A stretch of 64,000 nt of DNA from Methanobacterium aggregans (GCF_017874455.1 NZ_JAGGLN010000001.1:62001-126000), one strand, 5' to 3'; counted from the first letter of the stretch, positions 52,144-60,354 are shown. Notes: generated by a model from the letters alone, not told the origin. Program-made: numbers and translations.

Positions 52144-52929
52144 ATGGAGAAGATCAAGGTTTATTCATTGGAAGGTGAAGTCATAGACGAAATTGAACTT
52201 CCTGAAATTTTCATGGAAGAATTCAGACCTGACCTGATAAAAAGGGCAGTCATATCCTCACAAACAGCCAGGGTACAACCATGGGGAGCAAACCCAAGGG
52301 CTGGTATGAGGACAACTGCAAAATCCTTTGGTTCAGGCCGAGGTGCAGCAATGGTGCCACGTGTAAAAGGTTCAAGGCACCCAGCAGCTTCAAAAGCAGC
52401 CCGTATACCACAGGCAACTGGCGGTAGAAAAGCCCACCCACCAAAAGTTCAGAAAAATATTCACGAAAAAATAAACAGGAAAGAAAGAAGACTCGCAATA
52501 AGGTCTGCAGTTGCAGCAACAGCAAACAGGGACATTGTAGCAGCAAGGGGCCACAGAATTGAGGGTCTTGCTCAGATACCATTCGTTGTTGATGATGAAC
52601 TTGCAACTGTCAAAAGGACAAAAGAAACCCGTGAAATATTTGAAAAACTCGGAATAATGGATGATGTTCTACGTGCTAAAAACGGCCGTAACATCAGGGC
52701 AGGAAGAGGTAAAACAAGGGGAAGAAAATACAAAAATACAAAAGGACCTTTAGTGGTTGTTGCAGAGGATAAAGGAATAAGCCTCGGTGCAAGAAACCAT
52801 GCAGGAATAGATGTTGTCAGTGTTGAAAACCTCAACGCAGAACTTCTAGCCCCTGGTACTCACCCTGGAAGACTCACAATTTACACAAAATCAGCTGCCC
52901 TAAAATTAGGAGAGCTTTTCAAGCAATAA
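52144..52929 (+). CDS. rpl4: Large-subunit ribosomal protein uL4
   Basis: 261 residues. The N-terminal strand (KIKVYSLEGEVIDEIELPEI) and the long basic loop that lines the exit tunnel (GSGRGAAMVPRVKGS, GGRKAHPPKV) are clear. As in archaea generally, it is longer than bacterial uL4, with a C-terminal extension. AGGACAAG precedes the start. It lies between uL3 and uL23 and is one of the main assembly initiators of the large subunit. Confidence 0.97.
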   Translation: MEKIKVYSLEGEVIDEIELPEIFMEEFRPDLIKRAVISSQTARVQPWGANPRAGMRTTAKSFGSGRGAAMVPRVKGSRHPAASKAARIPQATGGRKAHPPKVQKNIHEKINRKERRLAIRSAVAATANRDIVAARGHRIEGLAQIPFVVDDELATVKRTKETREIFEKLGIMDDVLRAKNGRNIRAGRGKTRGRKYKNTKGPLVVVAEDKGISLGARNHAGIDVVSVENLNAELLAPGTHPGRLTIYTKSAALKLGELFKQ

Positions 52930-52947
52930 AAAAGGGAGTTGTGAAAT

Positions 52948-53211
52948 ATGGATCCTTACTCAATTATAGTAAAACCACAGTTAACAGAAAAAAGTATGAA
53001 TGCAATTGATCAGAACAACGAGCTGACCTTTGTAGTACGAAGAACCGCAAACAGGTCCCAGATAAAAAGAGCTTTCGAGGACATGTTCGATGTGAAGGTT
53101 GAAAGGGTAAACACCCAGATAAGATCCACCACCGGTCAAAAATTAGCCTACATAAAACTAAAAGAAGAAGACAGCGCAGAAGACATAGCAATGAAGATGG
53201 GTGTATTCTAA
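52948..53211 (+). CDS. rpl23: Large-subunit ribosomal protein uL23
   Basis: 87 residues, the short archaeal form: IIVKPQLTEKSMNAIDQNNE, RSQIKRAFEDMFDVKVERVN and the C-terminal GQKLAYIKL. uL23 sits at the exit of the nascent peptide tunnel and is the docking site of SRP and other factors. AAGGGAGTTG precedes the start. It is directly followed by uL2. Confidence 0.97.
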   Translation: MDPYSIIVKPQLTEKSMNAIDQNNELTFVVRRTANRSQIKRAFEDMFDVKVERVNTQIRSTTGQKLAYIKLKEEDSAEDIAMKMGVF

Positions 53212-53242
53212 TCATTACCACCTTTTAGTTGGAGGAAATACA

Positions 53243-53968
53243 ATGGGAAAACGATTAATAATTCAGAGGAGAGGAAGAGGAACTCCTACTTACAAGAGTG
53301 CATCACACAGGTTCAAGGGAAAAATAGCCTACAGATCCTACGATGATATAGAGAAAGAGGGCAGCCTCAAGGGAAAAGTTGCAGACATCATGCACGACCC
53401 TGGTCGAACTGCTCCTGTTGCACTTGTTAAATTCGAAAATGGAGAAAAACAACTTATTTTAGCTCCTGAAGGAATACAGATCGATGATGAAATTGAATGT
53501 GGTATTTCAGCACCAATAAGTCCTGGAAACTCATTACCACTTGGAGAAATTCCTGAAGGAACACCTTTATACAATCTTGAAAGAATTCCAGGAGACGGCG
53601 GTAAATTCGTCAAGTCTTCAGGTACTTACGCTTCTTTAATAACCCATGATATTGGTAAAGCTATTGTGGAATTACCATCCGGTGAATTAAAGGCATTCAA
53701 CCCCCGCTGCAGGGCAACCATTGGTGTTGTTGCTGGTGGAGGAAGAAAGGACAAACCATTCCTCAAAGCAGGAAACAGGTACCATGCACTTAAAGCCAAA
53801 GGTAAAAAATGTGTCAGTGTCAGAGGAGTGGCAATGAACGCAGTGGATCACCCACACGGTGGTGGAAACAGACAGCACCCTGGAAAGCCAACAACAGTAT
53901 CCAGAAACGCACCACCAGGAAGAAAGGTTGGTTCAATAGCTGCCCGAAGGACAGGAAGAAGGAGATAA
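53243..53968 (+). CDS. rpl2: Large-subunit ribosomal protein uL2
   Basis: 241 residues starting MGKRLIIQRRGRGTPTYKSA. The conserved C-terminal part RGVAMNAVDHPHGGGNRQHP contains the His near the peptidyl transferase centre. The start at 53243 has GGAGGAAATACA upstream; the in-frame ATG at 53201 lies inside the end of uL23 and is not used. uL2 links the subunits and is needed for peptide bond formation. Confidence 0.97.
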   Translation: MGKRLIIQRRGRGTPTYKSASHRFKGKIAYRSYDDIEKEGSLKGKVADIMHDPGRTAPVALVKFENGEKQLILAPEGIQIDDEIECGISAPISPGNSLPLGEIPEGTPLYNLERIPGDGGKFVKSSGTYASLITHDIGKAIVELPSGELKAFNPRCRATIGVVAGGGRKDKPFLKAGNRYHALKAKGKKCVSVRGVAMNAVDHPHGGGNRQHPGKPTTVSRNAPPGRKVGSIAARRTGRRR

Positions 53969-54002
53969 ATTTAATTTAAAATTAAAAATGGGGAATACAT
54001 AT

Positions 54003-54029
54003 ATGAAAAACGGATTAGGAGGAGACTAA
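54003..54029 (+). CDS. Eight-codon upstream ORF (MKNGLGGD) before uS19
   Basis: ATG at 54003 follows GGGG by nine bases and the ORF ends TAA at 54027-54029, directly adjacent to the TTG start of uS19 at 54030. Its GGA GGA codons double as the uS19 ribosome site. Translation of this mini-ORF would bring ribosomes exactly to the next start. Whether it is translated is unknown. Confidence 0.35.
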   Translation: MKNGLGGD

Positions 54030-54440
54030 TTGGCAAGAAAAGAATTCAGATATCGCGGTTACACCCTGGAAGACTTGCAGGAAATGCCGTTAGATAATGT
54101 TATACAGCTTTTACCATCAAGGCAGAGAAGGTCCCTTAAAAGGGGATTCCTTCCAAGGCAGAAAAAAGTCTTAGAGAACATAAGGAAGGTTAAAAAAGAG
54201 GGCACTACAGGTGGAAGGCCAGTAGTAATAAAAACCCATTGCAGGGACATGATAGTCCTTCCTGAAATGGTTGGAATGGCCTTCGGTATTTACAATGGAA
54301 AGGAATTTGTTGAAGTCACAATACAGCCTGAGATGATAGGCTGTTACTTCGGTGAGTTCGCACTTACAAGATCAAGGGTTCAGCACGGAGATCCAGGTAT
54401 GGGTGCAACAAGATCATCCATGTTTGTGCCGCTTAAATAA
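54030..54440 (+). CDS. rps19: Small-subunit ribosomal protein uS19
   Basis: 136 residues with a TTG start after GGAGGAGACTAA. The typical archaeal N-terminus (ARKEFRYRGYTLEDLQEM) and the core KTHCRDMIVLPEMVG and YNGKEFVEVTIQPEMIG ... GEFALTRSRVQHG are present. uS19 lies in the head of the small subunit near the A site. An eight-codon upstream ORF ends at the base before the start. Confidence 0.97.
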   Translation: MARKEFRYRGYTLEDLQEMPLDNVIQLLPSRQRRSLKRGFLPRQKKVLENIRKVKKEGTTGGRPVVIKTHCRDMIVLPEMVGMAFGIYNGKEFVEVTIQPEMIGCYFGEFALTRSRVQHGDPGMGATRSSMFVPLK

Positions 54441-54453
54441 GGAGAAATTACAA

Positions 54454-54915
54454 ATGGCAAAGATCAAATACGCTTATCAGGATGAGTACGACGGAAAAAC
54501 AGCAAAAGCTGCAGGGAGAGCTCTTAAGATCTCCCCCAAACATGCTGTTGAGATATGCAGCGCAGTAAGGGGAATGTATCTTGACGAAGCCAAAGAATAT
54601 CTGGAACAGGTAATCCAGATGGAGAAACCCATACCATTCAAAAGACACAACAAAAAGGTTGGTCACAAAAGGGGTTTAAAAGGATGGCCAACAGGAAGGT
54701 ATCCTGTTAAAGCAGCCACCCAGATCCTTCAGGTACTGGCTAACGCAGAGGCAAACGCAGAATACAAAGGACTCGAAACAGATAACCTCAAAATAGTTCA
54801 CGCATCAAGCCACCGCGGCTACGTGATCAGAGGATGGACGGCAAGAGCATTTGGAAGGGCAAGTCCGTTCAACACAACAACAACCCATGTGCAGATAGTT
54901 CTAGGGGAGGCATAG
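54454..54915 (+). CDS. rpl22: Large-subunit ribosomal protein uL22
   Basis: 153 residues, starting MAKIKYAYQDEYDGKTAKAA; the start at 54454 is preceded by GGAGAAATTACAA. The conserved end GWTARAFGRASPFNTTTTHV contains the beta-hairpin that enters the exit tunnel. The archaeal form is longer than the bacterial one in the middle. An in-frame ATG at 54352 lies inside uS19 and can be dismissed. uL22 separates uS19 and uS3 in the standard S10 order. Confidence 0.97.
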   Translation: MAKIKYAYQDEYDGKTAKAAGRALKISPKHAVEICSAVRGMYLDEAKEYLEQVIQMEKPIPFKRHNKKVGHKRGLKGWPTGRYPVKAATQILQVLANAEANAEYKGLETDNLKIVHASSHRGYVIRGWTARAFGRASPFNTTTTHVQIVLGEA

Positions 54916-54921
54916 ACCTAA

Positions 54922-55848
54922 ATGATTGAAAAAGATTTCGTAACAGAAGGACTTAAAAGGACAAAGATCGATGAATTCCTTGAATCAGAGCTTGAAAGAG
55001 CAGGTTACGGTGGAATGGAAATTCAGGTAACTCCTCTCGGTACAATGGTTGTTGTATATGCTGAAAGGCCAGGAATGGTCATAGGTAGAGGTGGAAAAAC
55101 TGTTCGTGCCATAACCCAGAACCTTAAAAATGACTACGGCCTTGAAAACCCACAGGTAGAGGTTAAAGAGGTTGATGTTCCAGAGTTAAACCCAAAGATC
55201 ATGGCCCATAAAATAGCAGCCATGCTCCAGAGGGGAATGCACTTCAGGAGAGTTGCATACACATCACTCCGTAGAATCATGGGTGCAGGAGCACAGGGTG
55301 TTGAAGTCACAATATCAGGTAAGATCAGGGGTTCAAGGTCAGCATGTGCTAAATTCACAGATGGTTACATCAAAAAATGTGGAGAACCAGCAATCAAGCA
55401 TGTGAGAACAGGATTTGCAACCGTACAACTGAAACCAGGTGTTCTTGGTATATACGTCAGAATCATGCCACCGGGCATTGTTTTACCTGACAAGGTTGAA
55501 ATCAAAGAGGTTGAAATTTCAGAACCTGCAGTTGAAGAAGTTGTTGAAAACATAGAACAAGAAGAAGCAGTTGCAGTTGAAGAAAAAGTAGAAAAAGCAG
55601 AACCTGTGGAGATCCTTGAAGAAATCACAGAAGAAGCACCTGAAGATGCAGAGGAAATTCCAGAAGAAGTTCCTGAGGAAGAAGTAGAAACTCCTGAAGC
55701 TGAAGCTCCAAAAGCTGAAGCAGAAGAATCATCTGAAGAAGTTGCAGAAACTGCTGAAGAAATCCCAGAAGAATCCAGTGAATCTGAAACTGCAGAATCT
55801 GAAACTGAAAAATCAGAAACAGATGAAAAGGCAGATAAATCAGAATAA
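54922..55848 (+). CDS. rps3: Small-subunit ribosomal protein uS3 with long acidic tail
   Basis: 308 residues. The KH domain (VVYAERPGMVIGRGGKTVRA) and C-terminal domain (GVEVTISGKIRGSRSACAKF, RIMPPGIVLPDKVEI) end near residue 198. A tail of about 110 residues follows, composed almost only of Glu, Ala, Val, Pro, Ser and Thr in imperfect repeats. uS3 lies at the mRNA entry channel and the tail would be exposed to solvent. The tail is far longer than in usual archaeal uS3 as I know it. Confidence 0.96.
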   Translation: MIEKDFVTEGLKRTKIDEFLESELERAGYGGMEIQVTPLGTMVVVYAERPGMVIGRGGKTVRAITQNLKNDYGLENPQVEVKEVDVPELNPKIMAHKIAAMLQRGMHFRRVAYTSLRRIMGAGAQGVEVTISGKIRGSRSACAKFTDGYIKKCGEPAIKHVRTGFATVQLKPGVLGIYVRIMPPGIVLPDKVEIKEVEISEPAVEEVVENIEQEEAVAVEEKVEKAEPVEILEEITEEAPEDAEEIPEEVPEEEVETPEAEAPKAEAEESSEEVAETAEEIPEESSESETAESETEKSETDEKADKSE

Positions 55849-55895
55849 ACTATAATCTGTGCATTTATCACAAATTATTAAAAGGATGTAGAGAA

Positions 55896-56102
55896 ATGGT
55901 AATATTAAGAAGCAAGGAAATACGGGTAATGGAAACAGATGAGATCCAGAAAAAACTGGAGGAACTCCGGGCAGAGCATTCAAAAATGGTTTCAAAAAGT
56001 GCAGCTGCTGGAGTCAACGAAAATCCAGGAAAGATAAAGGAACTTAAAAGAACGATCGCACGTGTCCTTACCATATTAAATGAAAAAAACCAGGAGAAAT
56101 AA
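55896..56102 (+). CDS. rpl29: Large-subunit ribosomal protein uL29
   Basis: 68 residues, MVILRSKEIRVMETDEIQKK then LEELRAEHSKMVSKSAAAGV and ELKRTIARVLTILNEK, the two long helices of uL29. It sits beside uL23 at the tunnel exit. AAAGGATGTAGAGAA precedes the start. The aSUI1 gene follows by five bases. Confidence 0.95.
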   Translation: MVILRSKEIRVMETDEIQKKLEELRAEHSKMVSKSAAAGVNENPGKIKELKRTIARVLTILNEKNQEK

Positions 56103-56107
56103 AATAG

Positions 56108-56455
56108 ATGAAAGTCTGTGAGATATGCGGTCTTCCAGAAGAACTTTGCGTCTGTGAGGAGATAGCCAGAGAAATTCAAAAGGTTAAGGTATACACAGTA
56201 AGAAGAAGATTCGGGAAACTCATGACCATTGTCGAGGGAATAGATGAACACGACATTGACGTGAGGGAACTAACAAAGGAACTCAAGGCAAAATGTGCCT
56301 GTGGAGGTACAGCTAAGAAGGGTCAGATAGAGCTTCAGGGCGACCACAAGAAAAAGGTCAAAGAAGTTCTTGCAAACATGGGCTTTTCTTCAGACACCAT
56401 TGAGATAAAGGATAGAGATGATAAAAATAGGAAAAGAAGAGGTAAAAGGCGATAA
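56108..56455 (+). CDS. SUI1/eIF1-like translation factor
   Basis: 115 residues. An N-terminal knuckle (MKVCEICGLPEELCVCEEIA) with four Cys precedes the SUI1 domain (RRRFGKLMTIVEGIDEHDID, LKAKCACGGTAKKGQIELQG, DHKKKVKEVLANMGF). Archaeal aIF1 promotes accurate start-codon selection on the small subunit. It is one of the two copies archaea often have; this ribosomal-cluster location is common. The hairpin at 56457-56476 follows its stop immediately. Confidence 0.9.
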   Translation: MKVCEICGLPEELCVCEEIAREIQKVKVYTVRRRFGKLMTIVEGIDEHDIDVRELTKELKAKCACGGTAKKGQIELQGDHKKKVKEVLANMGFSSDTIEIKDRDDKNRKRRGKRR

Positions 56456-56476
56456 ATTACCTATTTTTTTAGGTAA
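56440..56476 (+). promoter_or_regulatory. AGGTAA-TTACCT-AGGTAA pairing element
   Basis: TTACCTA (56457-56463) pairs perfectly with TAGGTAA (56470-56476) across a loop of six T. An upstream AGGTAA (56440-56445), within the end of aSUI1, could pair with the same TTACCT instead. The hairpin lies 32 nt before the Rpp29 start and may be a terminator, processing site or translation switch. Confidence 0.5.
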
Positions 56477-56508
56477 ATGCCACACCTCATTCTTATCTTT
56501 TAAATAAC

Positions 56509-56793
56509 ATGATCACTCCACAAAACATATTTCAGCACGAGTTTATAGGCCTCCATGTTGAGGTCAAAGAAAGCTCGCATGAAGGATTCATCGGGATAAA
56601 TGGAAAAGTTGTTGATGAAACCAGAAACACCATCACAGTGGAAACTGATGATGGGGTTGAAAAACTGGTTCCAAAAAAAGCTTCAACATTTCGCTTCAAA
56701 TTACCTGAAGGTGCCATGGTTGAAATAGACGGCAGTGTAATTGTTGCCCGTCCCGAGGACAGGATCAAGAAGAAGTTCAGAAAATACTGGTAG
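56509..56793 (+). CDS. rnp1: RNase P protein component 1 (Rpp29/Pop4)
   Basis: 94 residues, MITPQNIFQHEFIGLHVEVK then GINGKVVDETRNTITVETDD and PEDRIKKKFRKYW, the six-stranded barrel of archaeal Rpp29. It binds the RNase P RNA with Rpp21 and promotes 5' processing of tRNA. Its place between uL29/aSUI1 and uS17 is normal in archaea. No strong ribosome site is evident before the start. The next 133 nt to uS17 hold no gene. Confidence 0.93.
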   Translation: MITPQNIFQHEFIGLHVEVKESSHEGFIGINGKVVDETRNTITVETDDGVEKLVPKKASTFRFKLPEGAMVEIDGSVIVARPEDRIKKKFRKYW

Positions 56794-56926
56794 GACTTGG
56801 ATATTCAGGATCCATTGGATTCCAAAATGGACAGAAATCTAACTGGAACACAAAAAACTGGATAAACCATTAAAAATAACCCAAATTTAATTAACAAATA
56901 AATAATAGGACGTATCAGGTGATAAT

Positions 56927-57247
56927 ATGGTTGGTATCGACGTTAAAGAACCAAAAACAAAATGTGATGATCCTAACTGTCCGTTTCACGGAACCCTCCC
57001 TGTAAGGGGTCAAATATTAGAGGGAATTGTTACAAGTGACAAGGCAGAAAGAACAATCACTGTTGAAAGAAGTTTCTACAAATTCATCAGGAAGTATGAG
57101 AGATACGAGAAAAGGAAATCAAAAATCACAGCACACAAACCCGACTGCATAGAATTAAAAGTTGGAGACGCTGTTAAGATAGCAGAATGCAGACCACTCA
57201 GCAAGACAAAACACTTCGTTGTAGTGGAAGTGAAAGGAGAGAGCTAA
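56927..57247 (+). CDS. rps17: Small-subunit ribosomal protein uS17
   Basis: 106 residues. The OB-fold core GQILEGIVTSDKAERTITVE, KYERYEKRKSKITAHKPDCI and GDAVKIAECRPLSKTKHFVV is fully typical, with an archaeal N-terminal extension containing CDDPNCPFHG. AGGTGATAAT precedes the start. It binds 16S rRNA early in assembly. The stop is followed at once by the uL14 start. Confidence 0.96.
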   Translation: MVGIDVKEPKTKCDDPNCPFHGTLPVRGQILEGIVTSDKAERTITVERSFYKFIRKYERYEKRKSKITAHKPDCIELKVGDAVKIAECRPLSKTKHFVVVEVKGES

Positions 57248-57646
57248 ATGAAAGCTATGTCATCCAATATTACAAAGGCACTGCCAGTAGGTGCAAGACT
57301 TCAATGTGTTGATAATACAGGTGCAAGAGAAGTCGAAATAGTAGCTGTCAAAGGATACAAAGGTGTTAGAAGAAGATTAGCACCTGCAGGTATCGGTGAC
57401 ATGATTGTGATCTCAGTCAAAAAAGGTACAGTTGACATGAGAAGAGAAGTCACAACAGCTGTTGTTGTAAGGCAGAAAAAAGAATTTAGAAGGGCAGATG
57501 GCTTAAGGGTCAAATTTGAGGACAATGCTGCTGTAATAGTATCTCCAGAAGGTGTGCTAAAAGGTTCCGAAATAAGGGGACCAATTGCAAAGGAAGCAGC
57601 TGAAAGATGGCCTGCAATAGGAAGCGCTGCCAGTACAATAGTTTAA
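57248..57646 (+). CDS. rpl14: Large-subunit ribosomal protein uL14
   Basis: 132 residues. LPVGARLQCVDNTGAREVEI and the signature GDMIVISVKKGTVDMRREVT, then FEDNAAVIVSPEGVLKGSEI are diagnostic. uL14 is at the subunit interface and contacts GTPase-associated factors. The start directly abuts the uS17 stop, with AAAGGAGAGC upstream inside uS17; MSSNITKAL, three codons later, is an alternative. Confidence 0.96.
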   Translation: MKAMSSNITKALPVGARLQCVDNTGAREVEIVAVKGYKGVRRRLAPAGIGDMIVISVKKGTVDMRREVTTAVVVRQKKEFRRADGLRVKFEDNAAVIVSPEGVLKGSEIRGPIAKEAAERWPAIGSAASTIV

Positions 57647-57661
57647 AATCATGGTGATAAA

Positions 57662-58015
57662 ATGTCAAAACAGCCAAGGAAACAAAGGAAACTTATCTAC
57701 AAGGCACCTTTACATATACGCCACAACTTAATGAGCGTAAACCTCAGTAAGGAGCTCAGGGAACAATACGGAAGAAGATCCATTCCTATAAGGACTGGTG
57801 ACTCTGTCAAAGTAGTTCGTGGTGATTTCAGGGATCATGAGGGCAAAGTAGAAAAGATAGACCTTAAAAATTACAGGGTAATGATTGAAGGAGCATCAGT
57901 CCAGAAACCAGATGGAAACAAAGTTTACCATACAGTACACCCTTCAAATATCATAATAGTAGAACTGGACCTGGACGATGATGAAAGAAACCAAATAATA
58001 AAGAGGAAGGGATAA
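57662..58015 (+). CDS. rpl24: Large-subunit ribosomal protein uL24
   Basis: 117 residues. The archaeal N-terminus (KQPRKQRKLIYKAPLHIRHN) and the KOW motif (DSVKVVRGDFRDHEGKVEKI) are clear. uL24 initiates large-subunit assembly. GGTGATAAA precedes the start. The C-terminus is basic and acidic in turn (ELDLDDDERNQIIKRKG). eS4 follows after one base. Confidence 0.96.
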   Translation: MSKQPRKQRKLIYKAPLHIRHNLMSVNLSKELREQYGRRSIPIRTGDSVKVVRGDFRDHEGKVEKIDLKNYRVMIEGASVQKPDGNKVYHTVHPSNIIIVELDLDDDERNQIIKRKG

Positions 58016-58016
58016 C

Positions 58017-58745
58017 ATGGCAAAGATGGGATCAAGAAAACATCTTAAACGTTTCAAATCACCAGAGCACTGGCCAATCCATCCAAAAGAAAACAAATGG
58101 ACTGTAAAACCAAGTGCAGGCCCACACTCAATTGAAGATTCACTCCCACTACTACTCGTAGTAAGGGATATCCTCAAAGTTGCAGATAACTCAAGGGAAG
58201 CAAAGATAATCATCAACAACGGTGACATCCTTGTGGACGGCCGTGCAAGAAAAGATTACAAATATCCAGTTGGATTCATGGATGTAATAGAATTACCAAA
58301 ATCTGAAAAGGTTTACAGGGTACTGCCAGATCATAAAGGTAGGTTAATACTACACTCCATAAGTAAGAAAAATGCAGAATTTAAACTCTGCAGAATTGAG
58401 GATAAAACCACAATAAAAGGTGGTAAAATGCAGCTCAACCTCCACGACGGAAGAAACTGTCTTGTTGAAAAAGAATACAAAACAGGGGACGTTATTGTGG
58501 TTGAGATTCCAGAGCAAACCGTTACAGATCAGATCAAATTTGAAGCCGGAACAATCGGCCTCATAACTGGTGGTAAACACATAGGTGAGCTTGGTAAAAT
58601 TAAAGAAATTAACACAACACGATCATCAAAATCAAACACTGTTCTAATTGAGACAGATGATAAAAAAACTTTCCTAACACTCACAGACTACGTCTTTGTC
58701 ATAGGAAAAACAAAACCTGTTATTTCACTTCCAGGAGGTAACTAA
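58017..58745 (+). CDS. rps4e: Small-subunit ribosomal protein eS4
   Basis: 242 residues: MAKMGSRKHLKRFKSPEHWP, an S4-type RNA-binding domain (EAKIINNGDILVDGRAR-like stretch), then a KOW-like domain (TIGLITGGKHIGELGKIKEI). It is the archaeal/eukaryotic eS4, absent from bacteria, and its place in the spc-type cluster marks an archaeon. It begins one base after the uL24 stop, with AGGAAGGGATAAC as ribosome site. Confidence 0.96.
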   Translation: MAKMGSRKHLKRFKSPEHWPIHPKENKWTVKPSAGPHSIEDSLPLLLVVRDILKVADNSREAKIIINNGDILVDGRARKDYKYPVGFMDVIELPKSEKVYRVLPDHKGRLILHSISKKNAEFKLCRIEDKTTIKGGKMQLNLHDGRNCLVEKEYKTGDVIVVEIPEQTVTDQIKFEAGTIGLITGGKHIGELGKIKEINTTRSSKSNTVLIETDDKKTFLTLTDYVFVIGKTKPVISLPGGN

Positions 58746-58747
58746 AT

Positions 58748-59254
58748 ATGAACCCAATGGAACAAGTGAAAATTAACAAAGCAACAGTGAACATAGGTGT
58801 GGGTGACGGTGGAGAACAGCTTGCAAGGGCAGAAAAGCTCTTAACAAACATCACAAACCAGAAACCTGTACGTACTTATTCTAAGGTAACTAACCCTGAG
58901 TTTGGAATAAGAAAAGGACAGCCTATAGCATGCAAAGTCACACTAAGAAACGAAAAAGCATTTGATGCTGTTAAACTTGTACTTGATGGTATAGGTAACA
59001 GGATTAAGGCAAGTCAGTTCGACAAACAGGGAAACGTTTCATTTGGAATAGCAGAACACATAGAAATTCCAGGAATGAGGTACGATCCTGATATAGGTAT
59101 ATTTGGAATGAACGTTGCAGTAACCTTTGAAAAACCAGGTTACAGGATAAAGAGAAGGAAGATCCAGAACAAAAAAGTTCCAAATAAACATCAAGTCACA
59201 AAGGAAGAAACCATGGAATTCATGAAGGAAAAATTCCAGGTTGAAATAGAATAG
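58748..59254 (+). CDS. rpl5: Large-subunit ribosomal protein uL5
   Basis: 168 residues. ATVNIGVGDGGEQLARAEKL, the loop KVTNPEFGIRKGQPIACKVT and the end FGMNVAVTFEKPGYRIKRRK are typical of archaeal uL5. It binds 5S rRNA and contacts the P-site tRNA. GGAGGTAACTAA precedes the start. The small uS14 gene follows by nine bases. Confidence 0.96.
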   Translation: MNPMEQVKINKATVNIGVGDGGEQLARAEKLLTNITNQKPVRTYSKVTNPEFGIRKGQPIACKVTLRNEKAFDAVKLVLDGIGNRIKASQFDKQGNVSFGIAEHIEIPGMRYDPDIGIFGMNVAVTFEKPGYRIKRRKIQNKKVPNKHQVTKEETMEFMKEKFQVEIE

Positions 59255-59263
59255 GGTGATACA

Positions 59264-59407
59264 TTGCCAAGAAAATACGGAAAGGCATCAAGAAAATGTA
59301 GTAGATGCGGGGACCACTCTGCACTTGTCAGAAGATACGGGCTAATGCTTTGCAGACAGTGCTTCAGGGAACTTGCACCAAAGATCGGATTTAAAAAATA
59401 CAACTAA
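59264..59407 (+). CDS. rps14: Small-subunit ribosomal protein uS14 (zinc form)
   Basis: 47 residues from a TTG start with GGGTGATACA upstream: PRKYGKASRKCSRCGDHSAL, then VRRYGLMLCRQCFRELAPKI. The four Cys (CSRC and CRQC) form a zinc ribbon, the archaeal and C+ bacterial form. uS14 is in the head of the small subunit. The gene is easily missed because of its length and TTG start; it fits perfectly between uL5 and uS8. Confidence 0.95.
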   Translation: MPRKYGKASRKCSRCGDHSALVRRYGLMLCRQCFRELAPKIGFKKYN

Positions 59408-59418
59408 GAGGTGTCAAA

Positions 59419-59811
59419 ATGACTCTTATGGATCCTCTAGCAGACGCCCTTACAAACATGAGAAACAACGAGATGCAGGGAAACAAGAGGTGCAAAATCT
59501 CTCCAGCGTCCAAGATGATCGGACATGTTTTAAGGACCATGCAGAAAGAGGGATATATCGGCGAATTTGAATTTGTTGACGATGAAAAGGCAGGGCAGTT
59601 CATTGTTGAACTAGAAGGAAACATAAACAAGTGCGGTGTAATAAAGCCAAGACACGCCGTTAAAAAAGATGAATTTGAAAAATTTGAGAAGAGGTACCTA
59701 CCATCCAAAAACTTTGGAATAATGATAGTAACAACCCCACAGGGAATAATGACCCACAGGGAAGCCAAAGAAAAAGGAATAGGTGGAAGACTTCTCGTAT
59801 ACGTTTACTAA
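59419..59811 (+). CDS. rps8: Small-subunit ribosomal protein uS8
   Basis: 130 residues. MTLMDPLADALTNMRNNEMQ, then ISPASKMIGHVLRTMQKEGY and the C-terminal signature NFGIMIVTTPQGIMTHREAK ... GGRLLVYVY. uS8 binds helix 21 of 16S rRNA. AAGAGGTGTCAAA precedes the start. Nine bases separate it from uL6. Confidence 0.97.
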   Translation: MTLMDPLADALTNMRNNEMQGNKRCKISPASKMIGHVLRTMQKEGYIGEFEFVDDEKAGQFIVELEGNINKCGVIKPRHAVKKDEFEKFEKRYLPSKNFGIMIVTTPQGIMTHREAKEKGIGGRLLVYVY

Positions 59812-59820
59812 GGTGATAAA

Positions 59821-60354
59821 ATGGCTCAACTAGCAATTCTAAGGGAAGAAATACCTATCCCTGAGGGAATAGATGTCACCGTAGACGGTGCGGTGACTGT
59901 TAAGGGATCCAAGGGACAGTTATCAAGAAACTTCAACAACAGGAACATCAAAATAACAGTAGAAGATGGAAACGTTGTTGTAGAAGCCAGGTTCCCTAAA
60001 AAGAAAGATAAAGCCATGTTAGGAACCATAAGGTCCCATATAAACAACATGATCGTGGGATTAACTGATGGATTTACCTACAACATGAAAATAGTTTACG
60101 CTCACTTCCCTATGGCTGTTAAAGCTGCTGGAGATAAAGTTACAATAGAAAACTTTTTAGGTGAAAGACACCCAAGGACAGCAAAAATCGTAGGGGACGC
60201 AAAAGTCCAAATCAAGGGCGAAGAAGTTACAGTGAGTGGAATCAACAAGGAAGACGTTGGACAGACCATGGCCAACCTAGAACAGGCTACAAAAATTAAG
60301 GGAAGAGACCCAAGGGTGTTCCAGGATGGAATATACCTTATAAGCAAGGAGTGA
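59821..60354 (+). CDS. rpl6: Large-subunit ribosomal protein uL6
   Basis: 177 residues with two related domains: REEIPIPEGIDVTVDGAVTV and VKAAGDKVTIENFLGERHPR, ending KGRDPRVFQDGIYLISKE. It lies at the base of the L7/L12 stalk near the factor site. AAGGTGATAAA precedes the start. eL32 follows after 4-13 nt depending on its start. Confidence 0.97.
   Translation: MAQLAILREEIPIPEGIDVTVDGAVTVKGSKGQLSRNFNNRNIKITVEDGNVVVEARFPKKKDKAMLGTIRSHINNMIVGLTDGFTYNMKIVYAHFPMAVKAAGDKVTIENFLGERHPRTAKIVGDAKVQIKGEEVTVSGINKEDVGQTMANLEQATKIKGRDPRVFQDGIYLISKE

Noticed and set aside
55365..55871. Ser-rich minus-strand ORF opposite the uS3 tail
   Set aside because: It is the complement of GAA-rich repeats; the plus frame is continuous with the conserved uS3 domain.
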